Origin: Modicisalibacter ilicicola DSM 19980
GTDB lineage: Bacteria; Pseudomonadota; Gammaproteobacteria; Pseudomonadales; Halomonadaceae
NCBI RefSeq assembly: GCF_900128925.1
Contig: NZ_FQUJ01000004.1
Location: 248,001 to 312,000 of the forward strand
Direction of reading: 5' to 3'
Length of the DNA stretch: 64,000 nt
Under the pieces are notes generated by a model. That model ran no database searches. It was not told where the DNA came from and saw nothing but the letters and a program-made list of their open reading frames with translations. A program made the translations under genes and the position numbers. Below, one piece after another: positions 50,803-59,876 of the stretch. Positions within the stretch are counted from its first letter, which is position 1. The number at the start of each line of letters is the position of its first letter.

Positions 50803-51338
50803 GTAGCCCTTCACCCGACCGCTCCTCTTCGGAGGAGCGGTTCACCGAGTCGTCGGGACGCTCGGCACCACTCGCGCACATGATCTTCAATGCGGCAATG
50901 GCCGTGCTGTTCGCCGCGTTGTTCCTGCGGGCCGGTGAGTTGCCATCCTCGATGTGGGAGCCTCTCGGTGCGAGCAGCTTTCCACGACTGGTGCTGGCAC
51001 TCCTGATACTGATCAACCTGGCCATCGTCGCCAAGGAGTGGCGCGCTTTCGCGGCCCGATCCGCTGCCGAGCGCGGCCTGGTGGGGCGCTGGGCGTGGCG
51101 GCATCGCCTGGCCTTTGGCGTGCTGGGGCTGTTCGCGCTGTTCATTTTCGCGGTGCCCTGGCTCGGCTTTGCCTGGGCGGCGCTCGTGTTTCTGATGCTC
51201 GGCCAATGGCTGCTTGGCGCCCGCTCGCTCAAGGGGCTGATCATCGCCCTGGCCGTTGCCCTGGTCTTTTCATTCGGTGTCGAGACGCTGTTTCGCGAGG
51301 TGTTTGTCATCAGCCTGCCGCGTGGCCTTTTCGGCTAG
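50799..51338 (+). CDS. Tripartite tricarboxylate transporter small membrane subunit (TctB)
   Basis: 179 aa. The N-terminal 27 residues are hydrophilic and Ser/Glu/Arg-rich. Four membrane helices follow, ending in the TctB pattern LGFAWAALVFLMLGQWLLGARSLKGLIIALAVALVFSFGVETLFREVFVISLPRG (shown in part: LFREVFVISLPRG). The start overlaps the tctC stop. A strong UUCG hairpin begins 20 nt into the gene. Confidence 0.8.
   Translation: MSSPSPDRSSSEERFTESSGRSAPLAHMIFNAAMAVLFAALFLRAGELPSSMWEPLGASSFPRLVLALLILINLAIVAKEWRAFAARSAAERGLVGRWAWRHRLAFGVLGLFALFIFAVPWLGFAWAALVFLMLGQWLLGARSLKGLIIALAVALVFSFGVETLFREVFVISLPRGLFG
50819..50840 (+). promoter_or_regulatory. UUCG-capped hairpin at the start of tctB
   Basis: CCGCTCCTC-TTCG-GAGGAGCGG, a perfect 9-bp stem with a UUCG tetraloop, 17 nt after the tctC stop and inside the first codons of tctB. 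It could protect tctC mRNA from 3' decay or lower tctB translation. It is stable enough to matter on inspection. Confidence 0.7.
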
Positions 51339-51362
51339 GCAACCGCAAGGAGCCCGGACATT

Positions 51363-52874
51363 ATGGATGCCTTATTTTCCGGTATGGAGCAGCTTTTCAC
51401 GCTGGGCACCATGCTGACCATGCTGCTGGGGGTCGTGGCGGGCGTGATTGCCTCGGCGATTCCGGGCTTTACCATTACCATGGCCATCGTGCTGACCCTG
51501 CCGCTGACCTTCACCTTGCCGCCGCTGCAGGGGATCGCCACCATGCTGGCGGTCTATGTCGGCGGCTATACCGGCGGCCTGATCAGTGCCGCCTTGCTGG
51601 GCATACCCGGTACCCCGTCCTCGGTGGCGACCACCTTCGACGCCTTTCCCATGGCGCGAGCCGGGCAGCCCGGGCGCGCCCTTTCCCTGGGGGTCTGGGC
51701 CTCCTTCTTCGGTGCCCTGATCAGCACCGTCGTGCTGATCATCGCGGCACCGCCGCTGGCCATGATTGCCGTCAAGCTGGGGGCCTGGGAGTACTTCTCG
51801 CTGATCATCTTCGCCATGACGGTGGTCGCGAGCCTGGTGGGCAAGTCGATACTCAAGGGGCTGTTGACGGGGCTTTTGGGACTGTTCATCGCCACCGTGG
51901 GCACCGATCCGATGATGGGCGTTCCCCGTTTCACCTTCGATACGGACCTGCTCGCCAATGGCTTTCCCTTCCTGGTGGTGCTGATCGGCATCTTTGCCGT
52001 CAGCCAGCTTCTGCAGGAAGTCGAGGACGCCGAAGCGGTCAAGCATGGCAAGGCGCTGATACCCGCCAATGTCTCCTTTCGTCCGCTGGAGGGCCTGCGT
52101 GAGGTCCTGATACACCCGGTCAACCTGGTCCGCTCCTCCCTGGTCGGTGTCTTCATCGGTGCAGTGCCCGGCGCCGGCGGCAGCATTGCCAACCTGTTGG
52201 CCTACGATCAGGCCAAGCGTGCCTCCAAGACATCCGAGACCTTCGGCACCGGAAATCCGGAAGGCGTGGTTGCTTCGGAATCGGGGAATTCGGCCACCTC
52301 CGGCGGTGGCCTGATCCCGATGATCGCGCTGGGCATCCCCGGAAGCGCCGTGGATGCGGTGCTGATGGCGTCGCTGATGGTTCATGGCATCGGTGTCGGC
52401 CCGCGTCTCATCCTCGATCACGGTGATCTGGTCTATGGCATGTTCATGGCCATGCTGGTCGCCGCCTTCATGGTGCTTGCCGTATGTCTTGTCAGCATGC
52501 GGCTTTTCCTGCGGGTGACCGATGTACCCCGCTCGGTGATCGTGCCGGTGGTGCTGGTCTGCTGCGTGGTCGGCGCCTTCGCGCTCAACAACCGCGTTAC
52601 CGACATCTACCTGTTGCTCGGGATCGGCATCTTCGGCTACGTGCTCAGCAAGCTCGACTATCCGCTGGCGCCACTGGTGCTGGGGGTAATCCTGGGGCCC
52701 ATTGCCGAAACCAACCTGCGCCGGGCGCTGATGTCCGACGAGAACTGGACCCTGTTCTTTACCCGTCCCATCTCCCTGGGCTTGTTGATATTCGCGGCCA
52801 TCTCGATCCTGCTGGCCATTCGCCACCACCGGCGCCAGAAGGCATCGAAGGCGATCTACCCTCCCTCGCCATGA
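51363..52874 (+). CDS. Tripartite tricarboxylate transporter large membrane subunit (TctA)
   Basis: 503 aa and about twelve helices. TctA signatures are GVVAGVIASAIPGFTITMAIVL, GLISAALLGIPGTPSSVATTFDAFPMARAGQPGRAL, FIGAVPGAGGSIANLLAYDQAKR and ASESGNSATSGGGLIPMIALGIPGSAVDAVLM, where the PGTP and PGxG loops form the substrate path. Ribosome site AAGGAGCC. Last gene of the tctCBA set. Works with TctC and TctB for ion-driven uptake of a carboxylate. Confidence 0.9.
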   Translation: MDALFSGMEQLFTLGTMLTMLLGVVAGVIASAIPGFTITMAIVLTLPLTFTLPPLQGIATMLAVYVGGYTGGLISAALLGIPGTPSSVATTFDAFPMARAGQPGRALSLGVWASFFGALISTVVLIIAAPPLAMIAVKLGAWEYFSLIIFAMTVVASLVGKSILKGLLTGLLGLFIATVGTDPMMGVPRFTFDTDLLANGFPFLVVLIGIFAVSQLLQEVEDAEAVKHGKALIPANVSFRPLEGLREVLIHPVNLVRSSLVGVFIGAVPGAGGSIANLLAYDQAKRASKTSETFGTGNPEGVVASESGNSATSGGGLIPMIALGIPGSAVDAVLMASLMVHGIGVGPRLILDHGDLVYGMFMAMLVAAFMVLAVCLVSMRLFLRVTDVPRSVIVPVVLVCCVVGAFALNNRVTDIYLLLGIGIFGYVLSKLDYPLAPLVLGVILGPIAETNLRRALMSDENWTLFFTRPISLGLLIFAAISILLAIRHHRRQKASKAIYPPSP

Positions 52875-52987
52875 CCCACGAAACACGCTCCAAGGCGTCG
52901 AGAAAAGGTCACCCCGGGTTCAACCTGTCCGCTGAGCTCGGGGGATTTGCTATCGTGTGACTGTCTTTGTTCGATCGGGATTCGACC

Positions 52988-54013
52988 GTGACGCCTGCCA
53001 ACAGCCAAAGGCTGTCCATCGGCTTCGTTCTGCTGCCGCGCTTCACGATGCTGCCTTTTGCCGGCTTCGTCGATTGCCTGCGCCTGGCCGCGGATGAAGG
53101 CGACATGAGCCGCCAGCTGCGCTGTCACTGGACCTTCATGACCAGCGACGGGGAGGGCGCGCTATCGAGTTGCGGGGCGACCATCACCCCCTGCGAGCAA
53201 TACCAGGACCCGGCGCGTTTCGATTATCTCGTGGTCATCGCCGGGGTGCTCAAGGACAAGGAGATGGTGGATCGCGCCACGATCGACTATCTCAAGCGGG
53301 CGGATAGGCAAGGCGTGCCGCTGGTAGGGATCTGCACCGGGGTGTTCGCGCTGATCCAGGCCGGCCTGATGCACCAGCGGCGCTGCTGCGTGAGCTGGTA
53401 CCACCACGGCGACCTCGTGCGGCGCTTCGGCCAGGTCACCCCGGTATCGGATCGACTCTTCATCGACGACGGCGATCGCCTGACCTGCGCCGGGGGCATC
53501 GCCTCGGCGGATCTGGCCGCCTATCTGGTCGAGCGGCATCTCGGCCGCGCCTGGGCCAAGAAGAGCCTGCACATCATGCTCATCGACGAGGCGCGGCAAG
53601 GCAATCATCCCCAGCCGCATCCGCTGGTGCTCAACAAGGTCGACAATCGCCAGGTACGGCGCGCCATCGCCATCATCGAGCAGCACCTGGGCGAGCTGAT
53701 CTCCGTCGATGAACTCGCCGACCGGGTGGGGTGTTCCCGGCGGGGGCTCGAACGCAGTTTCCGCGAGTCCCTCGGCGTAAGCCCGCAGAAGTTTTCTCGC
53801 GACCTGCGCCTGCGCTACGGCCTGTGGCTGCTTCATTTCACCAGCAAGAGCATCACCGAGGTCGGCGAACGCTGCGGCTTCTCCGATACCGCGCACTTCT
53901 CGCGCAACTTCAAGGACACCTTCGGCTACAGCCCCTCGGAGGTCAGGAAGGGCACGGTCGGTTTACAGGAAGACCTGGTCGATCCCTTCTTTCTGCACAT
54001 CGGCAAGACCTGA
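52988..54013 (+). CDS. AraC-type regulator of the GlxA/GbdR group
   Basis: 341 aa from GTG 52988; TTG 52967 is an alternative. A DJ-1/PfpI-like N-terminal domain (GFVLLPRFTMLPFAGFVDCLRLA, GVPLVGICTGVFALIQAGLM) is followed by an AraC HTH at the end: ISVDELADRVGCSRRGLERSFRESLGVSPQKFSRDLRLRYGLWLL and GFSDTAHFSRNFKDTFGYSPSEVRK. GbdR and SouR of Pseudomonas, of this group, sense dimethylglycine, betaine or sarcosine. Placed directly before soxBDAG, this protein probably activates it. Separate from tctA by 113 bp. Confidence 0.82.
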   Translation: MTPANSQRLSIGFVLLPRFTMLPFAGFVDCLRLAADEGDMSRQLRCHWTFMTSDGEGALSSCGATITPCEQYQDPARFDYLVVIAGVLKDKEMVDRATIDYLKRADRQGVPLVGICTGVFALIQAGLMHQRRCCVSWYHHGDLVRRFGQVTPVSDRLFIDDGDRLTCAGGIASADLAAYLVERHLGRAWAKKSLHIMLIDEARQGNHPQPHPLVLNKVDNRQVRRAIAIIEQHLGELISVDELADRVGCSRRGLERSFRESLGVSPQKFSRDLRLRYGLWLLHFTSKSITEVGERCGFSDTAHFSRNFKDTFGYSPSEVRKGTVGLQEDLVDPFFLHIGKT

Positions 54014-54252
54014 TCGGGCCATTTGCATTTTCAATGCCTGGAAAAATATAAAAAACAATAACTTGTCGCGAGCCTGCTTTTGGCAACTATTTTGTCGCAT
54101 TCATTCAATTCTTGCTCCCGCCCCTCGGTTATTAATTGATGCCTACCCCGGTCCATCAACAACAAGGAGCAGCCCATGGATGCGACCCTCGCCTCGACAA
54201 GCAACCTTCGCCAGACCGCCATCGCCTAGGACAGGTCCATAGGAGAATTCTC
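54014..54252 (+). promoter_or_regulatory. soxB promoter and leader region
   Basis: 239 bp, AT-rich between 54035 and 54140, with a small hairpin GCATT-ttc-AATGC near 54025 that may end the regulator transcript. It holds a 17-codon open frame at 54176-54229 and AGGAG just before soxB. No verified operator. Confidence 0.45.
54176..54229 (+). CDS. Possible 17-aa leader peptide before soxB
   Basis: ATGGATGCGACC... encodes [17 protein letters not shown] and a TAG stop. AAGGAG lies 7 nt before the ATG, a good ribosome site. The frame ends 23 bp before soxB. It has no family I know. It may be a leader peptide coupling translation, or a chance frame. No glycine- or serine-codon run that would suggest attenuation. 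Confidence 0.35.
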   Translation: MDATLASTSNLRQTAIA

Positions 54253-55503
54253 ATGCAACGCTATTCGGGCTTCGGGCTGGTCAAGCATGCACTGAGCCAC
54301 CACGAGAACTGGCAGCGCCAGTGGCGCAACCCCACGCCGAAGAAGCAGTACGACGTGATCATCGTCGGCGGCGGCGGCCATGGCCTGGCCACCGCCTACT
54401 ATCTGGCCAAGAACCACGGCATCAAGAACGTGGCAGTGCTCGAGAAAGGCTGGCTGGGCGGCGGCAATACCGCTCGCAACACCACCATCGTGCGCTCCAA
54501 CTATCTATGGGACGAGGCGGCGCGGCTCTACAACCACTCCCTCGACCTGTGGAAGGGCCTGTCCCAGGAGATCAACTACAACGTGATGTTCTCCCAGCGC
54601 GGCGTCATGAACCTGGGTCACACCCTGCAGGACATGCGCGACATCCAGCGCCGGGTGCATGCCAATCGCCTGAACGGCATCGACAGCGAGGTGATCACGC
54701 CGGAGCAGATCAAGGAGATCGTGCCGATCATCGACACCTCCAGGCGTGCCCGCTATCCGATCATGGGCGCCTCCTGGCAGAAGAGCGCCGGTGTGGCGCG
54801 GCACGATGCGGTGGCTTGGGGCTATGCCCGGGCGGCGGATTCCCTGGGCGTGGATCTCTTGCAGAACACCGAGGTCACCGGCTTCAAGATCCGTGACGGC
54901 CAGGTGTTCGGCGTGCACACCAACCGCGGCGACATCGAGGCCAGGACCGTGGGCTGCGTGGCCGCGGGCAACTCCGGCGTACTGGCGAAGATGGCCGGCA
55001 TCAGGCTGCCCCTGGAGTCGCATCCGTTGCAGGCCCTGGTCTCCGAGCCCCTCAAGCCGATTCTCGACACCGTGGTGATGTCCAACCACGTCCACGGCTA
55101 CATCAGCCAGTCGGACAAGGGTGACCTGGTGATCGGCGCCGGTATCGACGGCTACAACGGCTACGGTCAGCGCGGCAGCTTCTCCACCGTGGAGCACACC
55201 CTGCAGGCCATCGTCGAGATGTTCCCGATCTTCTCCCGGGTGCGCATGAACCGCCAGTGGGGCGGCATCGTCGATACCTGCCCCGACGCCTGTCCGATTC
55301 TGTCGAAGACTCGGGTCAAGGGGCTTTACTTCAACTGCGGCTGGGGTACCGGCGGCTTCAAGGCCACCCCGGGCTCGGGGCATGTGTTCGCCGCGAGTCT
55401 CGCCAAGGGCGAGATGCATCCCATCGCCGAGCCGTTCTCCATCGATCGCTTCAATACGGGAGCGCTGGTCGATGAGCACGGTGCCGCCGGCGTCGCCCAC
55501 TAG
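54253..55503 (+). CDS. soxB: Sarcosine oxidase beta subunit
   Basis: 416 aa. Starts [20 protein letters not shown], near-identical to other heterotetrameric SoxB proteins by eye. FAD-binding [15 protein letters not shown], then [19 protein letters not shown] with the covalent FMN His region, and C-terminal [19 protein letters not shown]. It oxidises sarcosine to glycine and passes the methylene unit to tetrahydrofolate with SoxA, SoxD and SoxG. Ribosome site AGGAGAA. The gap to soxD is filled by a palindromic repeat that begins at its stop. Confidence 0.95.
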   Translation: MQRYSGFGLVKHALSHHENWQRQWRNPTPKKQYDVIIVGGGGHGLATAYYLAKNHGIKNVAVLEKGWLGGGNTARNTTIVRSNYLWDEAARLYNHSLDLWKGLSQEINYNVMFSQRGVMNLGHTLQDMRDIQRRVHANRLNGIDSEVITPEQIKEIVPIIDTSRRARYPIMGASWQKSAGVARHDAVAWGYARAADSLGVDLLQNTEVTGFKIRDGQVFGVHTNRGDIEARTVGCVAAGNSGVLAKMAGIRLPLESHPLQALVSEPLKPILDTVVMSNHVHGYISQSDKGDLVIGAGIDGYNGYGQRGSFSTVEHTLQAIVEMFPIFSRVRMNRQWGGIVDTCPDACPILSKTRVKGLYFNCGWGTGGFKATPGSGHVFAASLAKGEMHPIAEPFSIDRFNTGALVDEHGAAGVAH

Positions 55504-55643
55504 GTACTGACGAAAACGGTCTGCGCTCGACAATACGGCGTTAAAAAATGGCTCAATATGCTCATTTACGCACCTGTAAACTCCGCTATTTCGCCATTTT
55601 TTGCCTTGTCTTGCCATCGCTCGACGAGTTTTCGTTCAGCACC
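55503..55643. repeat. Palindromic dispersed repeat, family B, copy 2
   Basis: About 141 bp with inverted ends (GGTACTGACGAAAAC ... GTTTTCGTTCAGCACC), inner arms TTAAAAAATGGC and GCCATTTTTTGCC, and a central TTTAC-N6-GTAAA. Related to 26734-26857. It starts at the last base of the soxB stop codon and separates soxB from soxD. Confidence 0.78.
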
Positions 55644-55704
55644 TGGTAGCCATAGCAGCGCAGAAAAACTATTCACTTTCATCCGAGTGATGGAGGAATA
55701 AAAA

Positions 55705-56106
55705 ATGTTCTACATTCATTGCCCTTACTGCGACGAGCATCGCGAGGAAGAAGAATTCCACCCCAAGGGCCAGGCGCATATCGTCCGTCCGGCGGACCCA
55801 GAGAACTGCACGGACGAGGAGTGGGGCGACTATCTTTTCTTCCGCGACAATCCGCGCGGCATCCACCACGAGCTGTGGGTGCATGCACTCGGCTGCCGAA
55901 AGTTCTTCAATATCACCCGCAATACGGTGACCTACGAGATTTACGAGACCTACAAGGTCGGTGAGCAGCCGTCGGTGACCGCCGAGCGCCTTGCCGCCAA
56001 GGAAAAACAGTCCGGTGTCCAGGTCGCCGATGGCGGCTGGCAAACCGTCGGTGCCCGGCCCGAATCCCTTGACCTGAATGCGTCGAATGAGGAGGAACGG
56101 GCATGA
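55705..56106 (+). CDS. soxD: Sarcosine oxidase delta subunit
   Basis: 133 aa. The zinc-binding delta subunit: FYIHCPYCDEHREEEEF gives Cys6 and Cys9, and later HALGCRKFFNITRNTVTYEI adds His/Cys ligands. The C-terminal tail after about 95 is longer and more variable than in many SoxD proteins. GGAGGAATAA precedes the start. Overlaps soxA by 4 bp (ATGA). Part of soxBDAG. Confidence 0.92.
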   Translation: MFYIHCPYCDEHREEEEFHPKGQAHIVRPADPENCTDEEWGDYLFFRDNPRGIHHELWVHALGCRKFFNITRNTVTYEIYETYKVGEQPSVTAERLAAKEKQSGVQVADGGWQTVGARPESLDLNASNEEERA

Positions 56107-59100
56107 CTCAATCCAATCGTCTGCAGCAGGGCGGTCGCATCGATCGCTCTCGTGTCCTGAACTTCACCTTCAACGGCAAGACCTACCAGGGTCACGCCGG
56201 TGATACCCTGGCCTCGGCGCTGCTCGCCAACGGCATCGACGTGGTCAACCGCAGCTTCAAGTACTCCCGCCCTCGCGGCATCGTCGCCGCCGGTGCGGAG
56301 GAGCCCAATGCGGTGGTCCAGCTGGGGCAGGCGGAGGCCGCCCAGGTGCCCAACGTCCGCGCCACCCAGCAGGCGCTCTATGACGGCCTGAACGCCCGCT
56401 CCACCAACGGCTGGCCCAACGTCCAGCGCGACGTGATGAGCTGGGTCGGCAAGCTGGGCGGCGGCTTCATGCCACCGGGCTTCTACTACAAGACCTTCAT
56501 GGCCCCGGCCTCGATGTGGATGACCTACGAGAAATACATCCGCAAGGGCGCCGGCCTGGGCCGGGTGCCCGGCGAGAACGATCCGGACATCTACGATCAC
56601 ATGAACCAGCACTGCGACGTGCTGGTGATCGGCGCCGGCCCGGCGGGCCTGGTGGCGGCGCTCACGGCGGCCAACAGCGGTGCTCGGGTGATTCTCGCCG
56701 ACGAACAGGAAGAGATGGGCGGCTCGCTGCTCGACAGCCGCGAGACCCTGAATGGCGCGCCGGCGAGCGAGTGGGTCGAGAAAGCCCTCGGCGAGCTTGC
56801 GGGCATGGACAATGTAACATTGCTGGCCCGTACCACCGCCAACGGCTATCACGACCACAACTTCGTGACCCTGCACGAGCGGCGCACCGAGCACCTGGCG
56901 GACACGGCGCCCCTGGCCAACGGTCGTCGCCAGGCCCGCTCGCGGCTGCACCGGGTGCGTGCCGCCCAGGTGGTGCTCGCCACCGGCGCCCACGAGCGGC
57001 CGCTGGTGTATGCCAACAACGACGTGCCCGGCAACCTGCTGGCCGGTGCGGTGTCGACCTATATCCATCGTTACGCGGTGGTGCCGGGCAACAAGCTGGT
57101 GCTTTCCACCAGCAACGACCATGCCTATCGCGCGGCCCTGGATTGGGCGGATGCCGGCCGCGAGGTGGTGGCCATCGTCGATGTCCGGGCCAATCCGGAC
57201 GGCGATCTGGTCAAGGAGGCCCAGTCCAAGGGCATCCGCCTCATTACAGGCTCCGCAGTGATCGAAGGCAAGGGCGCCAATCGGGTGACCGGGGCGCGGG
57301 TCGCGAAGATCGACATCGATCGCTTCGCCGTGACCGGCCAGGTGGAAGAGCTTGTCTGCGATACCATTGCCAGCTCCGGCGGCTACAGCCCGGTGGTGCA
57401 CCTGGCCTCGCATACCGGTTCGCGGCCGACGTGGCGGGACGACATCCTCGGCTTCGTGCCCGGCAAGGTGACCGGCATGACGCCGGCGGGCGGTGCCCAA
57501 GGCGTCTATATCCTGGCCGATGTGCTTCACGACGGTGCCCAGGCCGGCATGCAGGCTACCCAGGCCAGTGGTATCGACACGGTTGCCGAGTTGGCTTTGC
57601 CCCAGACGGATTCATCCCGGGAATCGCCGGCCTGCGCGCTCTATCAGGTGCCCCACGAGAAGCCGACCCTGCGTGCGCCCAAGCAGTTCGTCGATCTGCA
57701 GAACGACGTGACCGCTGCGGGCATCGATGTGGCAACGAAAGAAGGCTTCGAGTCCATCGAGCACGTCAAGCGCTACACTGCCATGGGCTTCGGCACCGAT
57801 CAGGGCAAGCTCGGCAACATCAACGGTATGGCCATCGCGGCACGCCTGCTCGAGCGTTCCATCCCCGAGGTGGGCACCACGGTGTTCCGCCCCAACTACA
57901 CCCCGGTCACCTTCGGGGCCATCGTCGGCCGCCACGCTGGGGAGCTGTTCGACCCGGAGCGCTACACCGCGCTGCATCAGTGGCATGTGGAACACGGTGC
58001 CGAGTTCGAGGACGTCGGCCAGTGGAAGCGCCCCTGGTATTTCCCACAACGACGCCGCGCAGAGGATGGCGAGCGCTGGGAAACCATGCACGAGGCCGTG
58101 GCCCGGGAGTGCCTGGCGGTGCGCAATGGCGTGGGCATCCTGGACGCCTCGACGCTCGGCAAGATCGACATCCAGGGGCCGGATGCCCGGGAGTTCCTGG
58201 GCCGCGTCTACACCAACAAGTGGGCCAAGCTGGCCCCGGGGCGAGTGCGCTACGGCCTGATGTGCAAGGACGACGGCATGCTGATGGACGACGGCACCAC
58301 CAGCTGCCTGGGCGAGAACCACTTCCTGATGACCACCACCACCGGCGGCGCCGCGGCGGTGCTGGAGTGGCTGGAGCTGTGGCACCAGACCGAATGGCCG
58401 GAACTCGAGGTCTACTTTACTTCGGTCACCGATCACTGGGCGACCATGACCGTGACCGGGCCGGATGCCAGGAAGCTGCTGTCGGAGATCACCGACATCG
58501 ATCTCGATCGCGACACGTTCAAGTTCATGGACTGGCGCAATGGCAAGGTCGCCGACGTGCCGGCCCGGGTGTTCCGCATTTCCTTCACCGGCGAGCTGTC
58601 ATTCGAGATCAACGTCCAGGCCAACTACGCCATGCATGTCTGGAAGACCCTGTTCGAGCATGGCGAGAAGTACGACCTGACCCCCTACGGCACCGAGACC
58701 ATGCACGTGCTGCGCGCCGAGAAGGGACTGATCATCGCCGGGCAGGACACCGATGGCTCGGTGACGCCGGAAGACCTGGGCATGCAGTGGGCGATCGGCT
58801 ACGACAAGCCGTTCTCCTGGATCGGCAAGCGCGCCCTGGCCCGCACGGACACCGCGCGCCAGGATCGCAAGCAGCTGGTGGGCCTCAAGCCCACGGACCC
58901 CAGGGTGGTGCTGGAGGAAGGCGCCCAGATCGTCTTCGACAAGGACCAGGCGATCCCCATGGACATGCAGGGTCACGTGACCTCGAGCTACTACAGCCCG
59001 ACCCTGGAGAGCGGTTTTGCCCTCGCGGTGGTCAAGGGCGGCCAGGAGCGCATGGGCCAGAAGGTCTATCTACCGATGCCCGGCGGCATGACTCACGAAG

Positions 59101-59156
59101 CCGAGATCGTCAGTACCGTATTCATCGATCCCAAGGGAGAGCGCCAGAATGTCTGA
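56103..59156 (+). CDS. soxA: Sarcosine oxidase alpha subunit
   Basis: 1017 aa. N-terminal Fer2-like part (VLNFTFNGKTYQGHAGDTLASALLA), then pyridine-nucleotide-disulfide part with DVLVIGAGPAGLVAALTAANSG binding NAD, and a C-terminal GcvT-like folate domain with NGVGILDASTLGKIDIQGPDAREFLGRVYTNKW. It binds NAD and tetrahydrofolate, making 5,10-methylene-THF from the methyl group of sarcosine. Its 3' end overlaps soxG by 8 bp. Confidence 0.95.
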   Translation: MTQSNRLQQGGRIDRSRVLNFTFNGKTYQGHAGDTLASALLANGIDVVNRSFKYSRPRGIVAAGAEEPNAVVQLGQAEAAQVPNVRATQQALYDGLNARSTNGWPNVQRDVMSWVGKLGGGFMPPGFYYKTFMAPASMWMTYEKYIRKGAGLGRVPGENDPDIYDHMNQHCDVLVIGAGPAGLVAALTAANSGARVILADEQEEMGGSLLDSRETLNGAPASEWVEKALGELAGMDNVTLLARTTANGYHDHNFVTLHERRTEHLADTAPLANGRRQARSRLHRVRAAQVVLATGAHERPLVYANNDVPGNLLAGAVSTYIHRYAVVPGNKLVLSTSNDHAYRAALDWADAGREVVAIVDVRANPDGDLVKEAQSKGIRLITGSAVIEGKGANRVTGARVAKIDIDRFAVTGQVEELVCDTIASSGGYSPVVHLASHTGSRPTWRDDILGFVPGKVTGMTPAGGAQGVYILADVLHDGAQAGMQATQASGIDTVAELALPQTDSSRESPACALYQVPHEKPTLRAPKQFVDLQNDVTAAGIDVATKEGFESIEHVKRYTAMGFGTDQGKLGNINGMAIAARLLERSIPEVGTTVFRPNYTPVTFGAIVGRHAGELFDPERYTALHQWHVEHGAEFEDVGQWKRPWYFPQRRRAEDGERWETMHEAVARECLAVRNGVGILDASTLGKIDIQGPDAREFLGRVYTNKWAKLAPGRVRYGLMCKDDGMLMDDGTTSCLGENHFLMTTTTGGAAAVLEWLELWHQTEWPELEVYFTSVTDHWATMTVTGPDARKLLSEITDIDLDRDTFKFMDWRNGKVADVPARVFRISFTGELSFEINVQANYAMHVWKTLFEHGEKYDLTPYGTETMHVLRAEKGLIIAGQDTDGSVTPEDLGMQWAIGYDKPFSWIGKRALARTDTARQDRKQLVGLKPTDPRVVLEEGAQIVFDKDQAIPMDMQGHVTSSYYSPTLESGFALAVVKGGQERMGQKVYLPMPGGMTHEAEIVSTVFIDPKGERQNV

Positions 59157-59799
59157 TACCACTTACGGCAACGTCGCGACCTTCGATACCCGGCCGGACA
59201 TGGCGATTCCCAGGGAATCGCCGCTCTCCGTGGCCTATCACCGGGGCAGCGTGCCGGCGCCGTCCCGGGACGGCCAGGTCCTGCTCGAGGAAAAGCCCTT
59301 TCTCGGCCACCTGATCCTGCGCGGTGGCGCCATCGTTCTCGACGAGGCTTTGCGCGAGGTGCTGGGGATCAATCTGCCCGGTCGGCCCCTGGGGCTGGCC
59401 CTGGACGAAAGCGGCGAGTGCTCAGTTCAATGGATGTCACCGGACGAATGGCTGGTGATCGTGCCCGGTGGCGAGGAGTTCGAGCTGGAAAATCGCCTGC
59501 GCTCGAAGCTGGGCGAGGCGCATTTTGCCATCGTCAACGTCAGTGGCGGCCAGACACTGGTCGAACTGTCCGGTGAAAAAGCGCGGGACGTGCTGATGAA
59601 GTCCGTGCCCTACGACGTGCATCCGCAGAACTTCCCGGTGGGCAAGGCGGTGAGCACGGTGTTCGCCAAGGCCAGCGCCATCCTGCGTCGTCCCGCGGAG
59701 GATCGCTGGGAGCTGGTGCTGCGCCGGAGCTTCGCCGACTACGGCTATCGCTGGCTGCTGGACGCCGGCGAGGAGTTTGGCATCGGCGTGAAGCGCTGA
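59149..59799 (+). CDS. soxG: Sarcosine oxidase gamma subunit
   Basis: 216 aa. The SoxG pattern is seen in the central and C-terminal part: VQWMSPDEWLVIVPGG, VNVSGGQTLVELSGEKARDVLMKSVPYDVHP and LVLRRSFADYGYRWLLDAG. It is a GcvT-related small subunit that completes the heterotetramer. The start overlaps soxA. It is the last gene, followed after about 20 bp by a good intrinsic terminator. No purU or fdh genes follow, unlike in some sox operons. Confidence 0.93.
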   Translation: MSDTTYGNVATFDTRPDMAIPRESPLSVAYHRGSVPAPSRDGQVLLEEKPFLGHLILRGGAIVLDEALREVLGINLPGRPLGLALDESGECSVQWMSPDEWLVIVPGGEEFELENRLRSKLGEAHFAIVNVSGGQTLVELSGEKARDVLMKSVPYDVHPQNFPVGKAVSTVFAKASAILRRPAEDRWELVLRRSFADYGYRWLLDAGEEFGIGVKR

Positions 59800-59820
59800 A
59801 CGCCGCGAAGCGAATGAATG

Positions 59821-59848
59821 AAAGCCGGGGCTCAGTGCCCCGGCTTTT
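59821..59848 (+). terminator. Intrinsic terminator of soxBDAG
   Basis: AAAGCCGGGGC / GCCCCGGCTTTT: an 11-bp stem with a 5-nt loop and a TTTT tail, 22 bp after the soxG stop. The minus-strand receptor gene also ends here, and the stem may serve both. Confidence 0.85.
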
Positions 59849-59876
59849 CGGTTATAGGCGCTAAGGTGTCCAACAC

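Noticed and set aside
54080-54096. Possible sigma-54 promoter (TGGCAAC-TATT-TTGTC) before soxB
   Set aside because: The -24 GG is present but the essential -12 GC is GT, and the GbdR-type regulator next to it does not work with sigma-54.
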